Assembly: GCF_002865645.1 (NCBI RefSeq)
Contig: NW_020194684.1
Location: 279,308 to 343,307, forward strand
Direction: 5' to 3'
Origin: Hyaloscypha bicolor E
Lineage: Eukaryota > Ascomycota > Leotiomycetes > Helotiales > Hyaloscyphaceae
Length of the DNA: 64,000 nt
The notes beneath the pieces were generated by a model. It saw only the letters and a list, made by a program, of their open reading frames with translations. It did no database searches and was not told where the DNA came from. Position numbers and translations under genes: made by a program. Of this stretch, positions 47,671 to 58,396 are shown one piece after another (within the stretch, counting starts at the first letter, position 1; each line of letters starts with the position of its first letter).

Positions 47671-48969
47671 TCAGTATACAAACTTAGAAAGAAGACTTAT
47701 TGGGCACCAACCTTCCGGGAAAAGACCACTAATTCCATTTTTTAAACTTCGTCCCAAGTACCATCTGTCGCCAAAGTTATCATCCCTTTCAATCAGCTCG
47801 ATGAGATCCCCTTTCGATAAGGTCAATTCGTCGGAGCTTCGTGCCAAGAAATCATCTATATCCAATAAGTAACTAACTGCCTTCCTCTCGCTTACAAAAC
47901 AATTAAATATTTAACTTAGGGATCACTCCCTTTTTCTGTCGATACAATCAAACGCATACAACATATCAATAAAAAGGTCACTTACGGACTGCAATTAGAA
48001 CCTCCACTGGCTTTGGCGGCAGAGGAGCTATGGTTTGAACCAGGCTCGGCAAAAATACCTGAGGCATCGATACCGGTATTAATAGTATTAGGTATTTTTC
48101 AGGTATCGTAAGAATCGATACGTATTAATACCTTATTAATTCTTACCCCTAAAAATTATCACATATTCATATATAATTCCTTTAATTTCTAGTCTTTCTA
48201 TTAAAAAATTTATTTACTATTATTAATAAAATTTAATAATATCTTAAATTTAAAATACCTCTCATATTCGGAAAATTAAGCCCCGTATTCATATTTCTTA
48301 TCAAGGCACTAAATATATAAGCGAGCCTTACGAAAATCTCAAAAGCTCATTTTTACTTAAAATAGCCGCATTGAGATTAGTTTTAGCCTAAAGTATAAGA
48401 TAAGTAGCTAGATGGAAAGCCTAAATTAAGGAGAATATTTGCGCTACCAAAAGTTTTCTTATAAGAGAAGTAGTTCGAAAGTTAATTGTAATTAAAGGGG
48501 AAAATTAGGTTCAGGGAATCAATACTACTATCGATACTATCGATACCTTACGAGTCTGGCATCGATACGTATCGATACCGGAAATTTAGGTATTTTTGCC
48601 GAGCCTGGTTTGAACGGAATAACTAGGCAGAATCTCATCTTTCACTCCTATTTCACGATCAGACAAAGGGTCAGAAATTGGGCAGTTTGGGTGTGCCTCT
48701 GGTGACATAGTAAGAACGATTGTGCTTGGGTCTGGAAAACACAGTCAGCTTGCTGGCAAGTCTTCGGCCAGGGTTTGCATACCCAGTTCTCCATGTCTGC
48801 ATCTTTCCTCCGCTCTTGCGACCTTGAATATTTCCTCCACGATGAGTTTCTCTTCAGCATTTTCGGGGTGCTCTTCGTCATTAAACCAATTAGCCATTGC
48901 CTCCATCGTCACTTCCTCTAGCCTTTTCACATTAAGACCAGACTTTGGAAGTACGTGTTTTTGCTGCAA
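47671..48969 (-). pseudogene. SH3-domain exons (3' part), interrupted by a hAT-type MITE
   Basis: Reading on the minus strand: an exon ending ...CRHGEL (about 48969-48796) joins through a 50-nt GTATGC...TTTCCAG intron, in phase 1, to DPSTIVLTMSPEAHPNCPIS...DEILPSYS. There the MITE 48041-48607 interrupts. Past the element the same frame resumes with TIAPLPPKPVEVLIAV, then a 109-nt intron (47985-47877) leads to the SH3 domain: ARSSDELTLSKGDLIELIE, DRWYLGR, GISGLFPE. The Pro-rich stretch and SH3 at the C-terminus are the normal arrangement. Upstream it seems to continue from the caspase-like segment at 49.0-51.0 kb, but the junction (49.0 kb) could not be resolved. SH3 domains bind proline-rich partners. 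Confidence 0.65.
48041..48607. mobile_element. 567-bp hAT-type MITE
   Basis: Perfect 20-bp terminal inverted repeats CAGGCTCGGCAAAAATACCT, flanked by a perfect 8-bp target duplication GTTTGAAC (48033-48040 and 48608-48615). An 8-bp duplication and CAGG...CCTG ends are typical of hAT elements. The interior is AT-rich with repeated ATCGATAC and TATTAATA motifs and no coding capacity. It sits inside a coding exon of the SH3 gene. Perfect TIRs and target duplication suggest a recent insertion. Confidence 0.85.
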
Positions 48970-49019
48970 GGTGGGTGTAATAATTATACGAAGAATTTCG
49001 GCCGCGAAACCGATGCGTG

Positions 49020-50969
49020 CTAGAGAATTATCTCGTTACCACTGTACTCAGGCGATTTCATGTTCTTTTTACCTGCCGTCAGAGCAGACTCACGAGAGTC
49101 AAGTTTTTTTTTCTCAGCTGTAATTAGCGGTAGCCACATAGCTAAGTCGGATCGGTGTGTTAGCTCTTTTAGTTCTTCTAGCTTCAAAAGTGCATTTGCC
49201 ATCTCTTCATAATCACTTTGTCCCATATTCCAGAACCGAGTGAAATAGAACGTACGCACTCTAACCACATCCCCTACCCTTAGCTGCTGGGAGTTCTGGA
49301 CTGGCTTCGGGATCGGAACATCACCGAATGCAAAGCCTGAAGGCCCTTTGAGCGGAGATCCATGGGAGTCATTATTCTGCGGTTTGGGATCCGGATATGA
49401 ACTGGGAGTAAACATGGAAACTGAACTTGGCGTGTGAGGACGTCTCAGTTTACGTTCCTTTACGGTTGGTGTCACTGTCGTCGTATTCCTACCTGGGTTG
49501 ATAGAGAACTCTGGTAGCAAAGCGACCTTTTCCAAGGGAGTGCCACATAGTTTCGTTACGCTGCCTTTGGACTGAAGAGAATGATTCTTCCTCTCTGATC
49601 CCCTCCAATGCCTCCTTCCGCTCCTGGTCTGCTTTGCGCGTACCTTCTCGTGCTGCGCGCTCCCGCATGGTATCTCTTGGAACTTTGATGCTTGACGAAG
49701 AGCCAATATCGGCCGGTGGTGTCTCTGGTTTCGAGCATTGACCTATCAATGTGGAGGATTCGATCCTCTTTATAGATAGTTGACGAGTCCCTGGACTATC
49801 GAAGCTCGTCGTATTGTCTCCTTCCATGGGAGTTGACAACGATAACGCCGAGGGTTTTGCCTCAGACCTCGATGGGCAACCAACACTTGGCCCATTGACG
49901 TATTCAATGAATGAACAGGCAGGATGATCCGGCAGCATATCCCATATCGGAAGAGGCACCGACATTATGATCAAAGTTGAATAGCTAGGAAAGACAGCCT
50001 CGACTTTGGCCCATTTCGCTAGTAATGGCAACCTATCCAGCCACCGAGCCGTCTGTCCAGTATCTAAAGACTGATTTTCATCCAACTGAAGTGTAATCAG
50101 GACATGTGGGACCTTGCAACATCCTGTAGAAGAGACGGACGATAATGGAGTTAAAGATGAATTTGCGTCATCAAAGTCTATGTCCATCGCATCAACGAAT
50201 GTTGACGGCTGTTCTTCTTCTGATGACGAATCTGAAGTTGTCGAGGGGAGGGGCCGTACATTTCGTCTACAGATCTTGATTCCGACTGCCTTGCAGTCCT
50301 TTGCATTTATCCAGTGAATAGGCGTCATACACCATTCCAGTGGTACTCCGTCACGTCTCTTCTTCTTTTCCTTGAGCTTGAGTCGAAAGAGTATCTCGGT
50401 GTGTAAGGATGCTGCCGAGAAAGATGGCTTGTTGATCCAATCCCGAAGAACATCAACAAGAGTGTATGTCATAGAGTACTCTCCAGGGGGCGTGCTCTTC
50501 TCTCAAACCCACAAGCAGCGATGGTCTCCATTACAGCAAATTGAGTTGTTCTTGCTGAGCTCGCGGCAGCACAGGTGTCTAGCAGAATCAAAACGTCCGA
50601 TTTTGCGGTCCCGAAAAGACCCTGGATTACCGACCAGTCCACGAAGGGAGAATTGAGGTCTTGGCCGAACACCCACTCCGCCTGTCGAGCGCTATTTATC
50701 CTTCCATGCCCAGCGTAATATAGGACAAAGAGGTTTTTGTCATTGTCCCAATCCTGGATGAAATCGAGAGTCTTTCGCATCAAATCCCAATGCGAATTCA
50801 GCTTCGGAATAAGAAATACATTTGTTAGGAATCCGTAGCCTTGTAACACATCATTAAGAGCATCGAGTTCTTGTTGAACGCCTAGCTCATCATCTTCCCA
50901 GCGTATGAGACAGGCGTCGACTGTTTCATATCGTGATCGTCCTCTGTTTGGGAAAGCCCTCTTCGCAGC
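49020..50969 (-). pseudogene. Caspase-like (peptidase C14) domain protein, frameshifted
   Basis: From a likely acceptor at 50970 the frame reads YETVDACLIRWEDDELGVQQEL...NVFLIPKLNSHWDL, then the catalytic His block LFVLYYAGHGRINSARQAEW and the catalytic Cys block DVLILLDTCAAASSART, then IAACGFE. There (about 50490-50502) an extra AG dinucleotide shifts the frame; the expected continuation TPPGEYSMTYTLVDVLRDWI is in another frame. It goes on with KPSFSAASLHTEILFRLK, WAKVEAVFPSYSTLIIMSVPLPIWDMLPDHPACSFI, all known from fungal caspase-domain proteins. A 69-nt intron can then join ...RVLYQP to SVSMFTPSSY. The last part (DYEEMANALLKLEELKEL...) is helical. The 5' exon was not identified. Caspase-like proteins are tied to regulated cell death; substrates unknown. 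Confidence 0.7.
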
Positions 50970-51931
50970 CTGATGAGAGTCAGACCCAACTCACAAGGGT
51001 TCTGGGAGTGAGGAAAAGCTTACGCTGTTTACATCCTCGCAGAAAGTGGCCAGGTCTTGGTGATGGAAGCCAGCCCGAGATGTATCGTGTGAGGAATATT
51101 GTTTCCTTTGCCCATCCGAGAGGACGTAAAATGATGGCTGAGACATGTTCGCGGCAGAACTGGGGGCTTCGCTCCTTGCGGATCGTTAGAATCGCGAGAC
51201 CGAGCTGGACGTAGCAGTATGGCAAGAATCTGAGGGCTGGATTCTATTTTGGTGCGATTTTTCTCCGGATGAACATTTGTGAAAGAGAGAAGGTGAAGGG
51301 TGATGGTGAGAAGAACAAAATTCTCGTGTGACAAGCGATTCGCTTCTTCCCTAATCTGTCACCGAAGCACAACGGGGCATGGGGTTGGTTATTGGGCACC
51401 TTACCAATTTGTAGGACGGAATGGCCACTTGAATGCGGGACTGTTCAGTCTGGAAGCGAAAAGTGAAGTTCTTGAGGTTCCATTTGGAAATTATCCCATT
51501 TACAATAATAAGACTTCAAAAGTCATCATCTCCAAAAAATAAAAAAAATCGGGACCTACCCACAAGCCATGTCCAGTTGTTGAATGCGGGCGTGGGTTAG
51601 CCTCGCTAAATATAGGGTCAACAAAGCTTACCCTCTCAACACGTTCCACGATCTCAGAGCCTCGTTATCAGCCTCAGAAAAATGTGCTATGTTTCATGAG
51701 AAACAAATGCTGTGAATTCATTGACGGACGTCATGTGAAAAGAAATCAGAATGAGCCTCGGCTATGACTGCAGCCGGCAGAAATGAAAAGTGCGTCGCCG
51801 TTTCTCTCTGGTTGGTGCTTTACTCGACAAGTGGCATAAGACGGCGAGTCTTCCACCCGCTATGCCATATCTGATCTATTTATCTGAAAGCATTGTCCCT
51901 AAGCTATGAGGTTCTCCTTATGCCTTCAATC
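50970..51931. other. Upstream of caspase-like gene; no gene resolved
   Basis: Likely contains the 5' exon of the caspase-like gene on the minus strand (for example MGKGNNIPHTIHLGLASITK, 51115-51035), but no donor of matching phase was found. Also the promoter of the GST-like gene. Confidence 0.35.
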
Positions 51932-52981
51932 ATGGCCAAGATTCCACCAAAAGAAGGTTCTCAGGTCTACCTCCTCCTCTCCATCGCCTTCTCCCATTTC
52001 AACGAAAAGGGTCGCTGGGCATTTGCCTACTATGGCGTCCCATACACACATCACCTCCTCTTACCATGGCTCCACATTTTAACCACCAAGCCAATCGTGG
52101 AACAGGGAGTCTGCAACCGCGAGCCAAGAGATACAAGATCCTCCCCCTTCTCAACTCCCTGTCTCGCGATCTACAATGCTTCTAGAACGAACCTCCGAGA
52201 ATCAGTCCACGACTCGCATGACATCCTAGTCTACCTCTCCGAGAAATTCTCGAGTCCCGAGCATGTGAACCTTTATACCTCCTGCGGCCCAGAAAAGGAA
52301 GAGGAGATTTATACCCTCGAGAAACGTTACGATCAAGGTCTTGGTGTCGCTGTTCGCGATATCTTCTACCTCGATGTTTTGGTAGTTAATAAATGGCGTG
52401 CGATGCTTCCCTTTGCCCTGGTTGGGTTCAAAAATAGAGTAGGGATATTGCAATCGTTGATCTGGTTTTTGCTTTCGCCACTCCTGGGGAGGATGATAAC
52501 GGGTGTGCTGGACATAAGACTTGAGAGATATCAGAACGCGATGGAAACTTGCCGCGAAGAGTTCAAACATGCATCAAAATGTAAGGATTGTCTTCTTCGA
52601 CTTTTAATTTTGAACATAAGATAGAAATCCACTACCGGGCTAACCAAATTTAGTACTTGAGACCTCAAAGTATCTGGCTGGAGACTGCTTGAGCGCGGCT
52701 GATATTACATTTGCAGCTCTTGTAAGTATTCATCTAATGTCATGCTACTATATCACTGCTCAATACTGAATTAGTCATTTATCGTTCTTGGCATTACTCA
52801 TGAAGAAGGTTATCAACTCCATGAATTTCCGTCTAATGGCTGGTCTTCCCAAGCGAGAGCTTTTCAGCAGGAATTGAGAGCTACGAAGGCTGGCCAGCAT
52901 GTGTTACGACTTTTCAAGGAGGAACGCTATTTTGGAACACCTCTTCCAAGGCAGAAAAGGACTGTACTTGGACTCTGGTAA
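51932..52981 (+). CDS. Glutathione S-transferase-like protein
   Basis: Exons 51932-52580, 52654-52721 and 52775-52981, with 73- and 53-nt introns in phase, give 307 residues; an upstream Met at 51920 would add four. The N-terminal thioredoxin-like part reads LLLSIAFSHFNEKGRWAFAYYGVPYTHHLL, with the Ser/Cys-like SHFNEKGRW active-site region of fungal GSTs. The SPFSTPCLAIYNASRTNLRESVHDSHDILVYLSEKF segment gives the Pro-containing glutathione-binding loop and the DSHDI pattern. The rest is helical, with YLAGDCLSAADITFAAL, the conserved N-capping box of GST C-terminal domains. Substrates are unknown; likely cytosolic conjugation or thiol reduction. Intact. Just upstream of an AT-rich tract. Confidence 0.8.
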
Positions 52982-54112
52982 TCACTGCTATCCTGTTTCT
53001 GTTGAATTTGAGACCACGGAAATAATGTAATTGCAATGTTGTACCTGAAATGAGGAAATGGAAAAGTATTTGACGAAGAAAGAACATTCAAGAGGCTAAG
53101 ATATCGCTTTTGAACCGGAGCAATAGTCTTAGCAATAATAATTAAGGTATTAGTACCTTATTAATACTAGATAGTATTAGTCAAGCATTGCAAGAATTAT
53201 ACTATATTAATTCGAATCGACTATTATAAAATTTAATTTAAAATAATTAATTAATACTTTAGTATTATTATTAAACTTATAAGTCAATTAATTTAATTAA
53301 GAAAATAACTAAATATTTTATAATAAGAATTATATTATATATAATTTAGTAAATAGCCTTTAACTTAATATAAGCTCTTTATTATTATTATAATAAATTA
53401 ATTAAGTAATATTAAAAATATACTAAATATATAATGAAATAATATTAAATTAAAATAGTTTTAATATAAATATTTATATATAAACTTAGTAATAATATCT
53501 AATTTCTGGTATTAATTTATATTAATACTAGAAATTTACTAGTTAAAAAAGTAAGTATAATATTATAATTAAGAATATTACTTTTATAATTTTTTTAAGA
53601 ACTTTAAAAAAGTCGACTTTTTTAATATTTCTTATTTCTTATTAGCTATTTAATTCCTCTTATAAAAGAGAGTACCTTTATATATAAATTTATTATTTAG
53701 AATTAATATCGAATTAATATTAATACTAGTATTAATATTATAAATATTCTAATTTAGCTTTTAATCTAATTACTTAACTAGTATTACTTATATTTTATTA
53801 CTTATATTTTATTACTTATATTTTATTACTTATATTTTATTACTTATATTTTATTACTTATATTTATTGCTTTTAATTATTTTTTAAGTTATATAATTAT
53901 ATATATAATATAGCTATATTACTAAGAAAATATACTTGAAATATATATAAAGATATTTAGAATACTAAGCCCCTTATAAGCTAGTATATTATAAAGTATA
54001 TACTTATATTTTTATAGCTTCCTCCAACTACCCTAGTAAAAGTCACTCCAGAGGTAACGCAGCAAATGTGGCGATTTATGTCTACGCATGAAATCTATCT
54101 ATTAAGAACTAA
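52982..54112. repeat. AT-rich RIP-like tract with 14-bp tandem repeat
   Basis: From about 53140 to 53990 the sequence is nearly pure A/T with no frames. At 53783-53866 a 14-bp unit ATTACTTATATTTT repeats six times, the last with a slight change. Origin of the tract not recognisable. Confidence 0.6.
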
Positions 54113-54114
54113 TA

Positions 54115-56695
54115 GTCGGACTTGACGTCGCGCTAAAGGGGCCCTTCCCTTTAGTCGGGGAAAGCGAGTTGTCCCGCACCACACCAAAATTTCTATGCAA
54201 TCGCAGACACTTGAATTGTACCACACAACCAAATAACCCTTAAATTAATACGCAATTGAGGATATAATCTCTTATTACTCTAATGCTATAAAATCTGCAT
54301 TTTGAGCTATTGAATCAGTCGATATTACTGATCTAGGTGGTGAAGAACACAGAACCACCTCCTCCCCACTAACCCCACCATTTATACCCTCTCGTGCCTC
54401 CTCTACCTCCTTATCTGATCCCCTAGACTCCTCTGATATTGCCCGTATATATAATTGACTAAGAGGGTTCCCCTTTACCCGGTGAGCTTGTTCAGATGCG
54501 AGTATTGCAGGATCGATAGGGATATCGGTAAAGATTACGGGATCTTCGGCCTGTACACGATCGAATTCAGCTTGCTCCTTAGCTACCTTATCGTAAAGTG
54601 ATTAGTGCTTAATTCGAATGGCTTCAAGCTCGCTTTCCGTAGGTTCGGTTTGGGGATCGCGAATTAGTATTAGGAGCTCGGGAGGGATAATTGTATCGGT
54701 TCCAAGGACTTGCTTCCTTGCTTGTGCCTCCAGATCTCTCACTCTCTTCTTCCTCTCTCTCTGCCGCTCGTGCGGCGATTCCTACTCTTTTGAGAGCTTC
54801 CTTTTCAGCTGATTTAGCCTTTGCGAGCTGTCTTTTAGCCTTCTTTAGCTTCTCCTCTGCTGCATTCCTCACTTTAATCTTCTTCTTTTCCAGAGCATCA
54901 GATGCATTTAACCACCCCCCCCTTTGGAAACTAAGCCGTGCGTTTAGCTTAGCCTTATGACGTTTAACCTGTGCCTTGCGAGCATTCTGGGCATCCAGCT
55001 CTTGTAAACTTCCAAGCATTAGGTGGTTCTTGGTAGCCTTAATCGTGACTGAATACTCTTTGCGAGGGGAGGAGCTTAAAGCATCCAGAATCTTGTCGTT
55101 GAGATTATCGAGCCGTAGAACGCATTCGTTATATGAAGAAGGAGGTTTTGGAAGGGTAGGTAATTGGTATTCGTAAACAGGAGCAGGAGCAGGCGTGGTA
55201 AATCGTGCGTTTTCTGCGTTTTCTGCGTCCGATTCAGTTTCCGATTCAGATCCAAACTCCAGAAATTAAAGGCCAGTGTCTTTCCTTCTCTTTTTACCAT
55301 ACTCCTTGAGCTTTCTCCGTACTGCTTTGAAACTGACAGGCCAAATTCTAGCGTTCTGAAAGGCGTATTTAATCGTACGAACGGTAAATGTCTTCTCCCG
55401 TATTCCAGGAAGATTGCGAAAGAAGCACTGGACGTTATATTCCGGCTCGTACGAGCGAATTGCATTCATAATATTGACCTGTTAGTAGTGTTTCCATTCC
55501 CTAAAAACACCAATATCGCATGATTAAAGTAGGTGGGTTTGGTAAGAGGGGAATTAGACGATTCGTATCTTATTAAACGTAGCTTTTAGGATAAAATCGT
55601 CCGCTTAATGGCAAGTTGCTCCGTTAATCAAGAGAATATGCCATTCCTTATCAGGACCGCAGTTATTATGCTTAATAAAATGGTCTAACCAAACCATATA
55701 AATGCCCTCGTTCGTATATCCTGTGGGAGAGACTGTAATAACCTCATGACCGGTCATATTTTCGTGGAACCAAGAAACCATAATCATAATTCCAGGGACA
55801 ATTACTACCGGAGGAATTGCCTTGCCATCTGCAGATATGCACTTAATTATCGTAAGAGATATGCGATTTTCTGGTATTCCTATATATATCTCCTTGATTC
55901 CAATTGGAACCACTACTTCCTCTCCTGCAGGCATACAAATTCGTACTCCTTTCTCGTCCATATTATGTATCCGATCCCCATGGCATATGCCAGTTTCTTC
56001 TAATACCGGACGATATTCAGTCTCAAACTAATTGCGGAGGCTCTGTTCGGTATGGAGATCGATACGGTGGCTCGCAATAGGCTTCGTCTTAATCGTATGG
56101 AGTTCTGGAGTGCTCTTTAGCCATTGAGAGAACTATTTCCAAGATAGAGCTATTTTATTATCCTCCGTTTGCATCCACATTGCACAGTTATATATCATTT
56201 GCTTTGTAGCTCCTTTCCCTCCATTAATCGCGTATGATACCGCGTACTGAATCAATGCCTCGTATTAATCAGGACGTAAGATCTTGTTCTGGCCTCCCCA
56301 TTATACTCTCGCTATTCCTATCTTCTTCCTCTCTCTCTGCCACGCTTTCTTTACTGTATCTTTATTTCGTATGCAATACGCGCGTGCCGCAGTCGCAGGA
56401 GTCTCTTCTGGGTTAGCCTTGAGGAATTAAATAGCTTCACGGAGCTTATCTCTCTCTGGCATATCGCGGAGGAGTGCATTATTGGGGAGGTTACTTAGGC
56501 GAGCCATTGCTATTGAATTTGACTGATTTTCAGGGTGATTTGGGCTAGTGGTGATCAAAATAATTGATTTTTACTATGGGTGTTCCATACAAATTGGAAA
56601 ATTTTGGGATCGGTGCGGGACAACTCGCTTTCCCGGGACAACTCGCTTTCCCCGACTAAAGGGAAGGGCCCCTTTAGCGCGACGTCAAGTCCGAC
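54115..56695 (-). mobile_element. Pogo/Fot1-type DNA transposon, complete but inactive
   Basis: Terminal inverted repeats of about 65 bp start GTCGGACTTGACGTCGCGCT at 54115 and end as its complement at 56695, flanked by TA on both sides (54113-54114, 56696-56697). The right end contains an extra 20-bp duplication (two copies of CGGGACAACTCGCTTTCC, about 56617-56655). The 2581-bp body holds one transposase relic on the minus strand. It lies 43 bp beyond the stop of the tannase gene. Confidence 0.88.
54624..56507 (-). pseudogene. Pogo/Fot1 transposase (DDE_1) relic
   Basis: Starts ATG at 56507 (MARLSNLPNNALLRDMPERD), then a stop within EAI-stop-FLKANPEETPATAARAYCIR, a CENP-B/psq-type helix-turn-helix pattern. 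The core DDE_1 region (55961-55605) reads NMDEKG-like start, SADGKAIPPVVIVPG, PTGYTNEGIYMVWLDHFIKH and LLINGATCH; the family has LLxDG here, so the second catalytic Asp is Asn. The codon AAC follows ATT (55628-55623), thus a TpG to TpA, RIP-type change from GAC. Next come HLL-stop-SCDIGVFREWKHY and IKYAFQNARIWPVSF. The C-terminal 54624-55019 is a basic coiled coil. Several stops; not functional. Confidence 0.85.
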
Positions 56696-56738
56696 TATTA
56701 AGTACAAAGGGCGGCGTCGGATCACCCAACTTGTCTGT

Positions 56739-58375
56739 CTATGCACAAGTGTAAGAAGTCCAGTCGTCTATGCTACCTCTCACATATTTGGCATTCTGCG
56801 GATAAGGACAAAGTTTCCGTGTGGCGTTTGTCCCATCTATTGCCCCTGTGCTCAACATCTGTGTTGGCACAATGCCCTTCTCAACCCATGGAACCAGGGA
56901 ATCAAGAACGTCGTACGTCCCTGGGACATGAGGATATGCAGAAGTTGGTCCACAGTGCCCACCACCAGGGACCATGTACACCTGAATGAATTCCGAATTC
57001 TCATCCGTCAAACGTGCCGCGTTGATCTGTTCCAGGAATTCGATGGGCCAGGTGGGTGCATTGTATGCGTCCGCCCAGCCTTGGGTTGTGATCAATTTGC
57101 CTCCACGGGCCTCGAACGATGAGAGGGATGGGTTTATCGAGTCAATCAGTGGCGAGGCAATGGAATCGGCCTTAGAGACATCGGAGCCGAAGTTGAAAGT
57201 TGAGATGTTGTAGTTGGAGTCATTGAAGACAACTTCCTTCAAGATGAGTTCGGAAAACTCTTTATACAAGGTCGTTTCTTGCAGCAGCCACGCTTTCTCT
57301 GAGCCAAGTGCAAATCCTGGGTAGATCTCCTTTCCAGTCAAGGTGTTTTTGGGACCGGCATACACAGCTTCAGCTGCTTTAACTTGGGCTGCGGTCAAAC
57401 ATACCGTCGTACCACTGCTCGTCGCGCTTTGGCCAGATTTGCACTTGAGACTCGTGATGTCGAATTTGCACTCCGAAGGATTTTCGATGAGGTTATCATT
57501 GACACCGTCAAGCGCATCGCAGGCAGCCAAAACTTTTGTAGTAATGAAGTTTAAAGCGTCTTGACTCATGGAGCCATTCCCTTGGGTGTGCAGGGCGTTC
57601 CAGAGGAAACTGAGTATCAAGTGGCTGTACCAGTTCCCTGGGCTTCCGGCGTAGATACCATCGAAAAGATCTGGATATAACGATGCCACTGCATAGCCTT
57701 GGGCTCCTCCGGTTGAACATCCGTAGTAGTAGCTGTACTTCGGACTCGCGGCATAATATAGAGTTGCCAGAGCACGAACGGTTGGTGTAGTTATGGCGAT
57801 AGAGTTATGGATCCAGGCTTTGAGTTGAGCAACATCTGTCATGAATGAGGCATAAGTGGCGTTCCCAGTTTCTGCGAGTGAATGGCCACCGTCACTACCA
57901 GCAACTGCATATCCTAGGTTGAACTCCGTCATCATTGTCGTTGTGTCGATAGATCCAGCGTACCCAGAATCGCCTTATTAGTAATGTAAGTCACTTGTCC
58001 CTCATGAGATTTGATATGGAAGAATCATTGATACATACCGACAACCATGAATCTTCCATTGTAATTCGCGGTCACAGGCAGATAAAGCTCCCAGGTGAGA
58101 GTATTGGCCCCATTGGCGGCAAGTGTAAGACCGTCGGCGCCGTACTTGATTGATCCTGATAGGTGACAAAGAGGAAACGAGTTGAGAATAGTTCCACCAC
58201 TATATGACGGAACACTCAAGGCGCCAGCTGCGACGTCCACAGATGTCAACACCTGAACACCACTACTGACTGTTACCTCTAGAAGACTAGAACAACTGAT
58301 AGGTCGAGGGATTGAGCTGGCGTGAACAGCTGTCAACACAGCCAAGACGGCTGTGTAAAGGCGAATATAATGCAT
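56739..58375 (-). CDS. Tannase/feruloyl esterase family protein
   Basis: Exons 58375-58039 and 57973-56739 (65-nt intron, phase 1) give 523 residues. The Met at 58375 starts a signal peptide (MHYIRLYTAVLAVLTAVHAS); a Met seven codons earlier is less suitable. The family pattern is clear: ELYLPVTANYNGRFMVVGDSGYAGSID, the nucleophile elbow YYGCSTGGAQG (Ser at about residue 199), DLFDGIYAGSPGNWY, TQGWADAYNAP (Asp at about 414) and PGGGHCGPTSAYPHV (His at about 452). Cys next to Ser and to His form the CS-D-HC motif with its characteristic disulfide. It should be secreted and hydrolyse ester bonds of plant phenolics such as feruloyl-polysaccharides or tannins. Intact. Pogo element next to its 3' end. 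Confidence 0.9.
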
Positions 58376-58396
58376 CGTTACGATAGGTATACCCAC

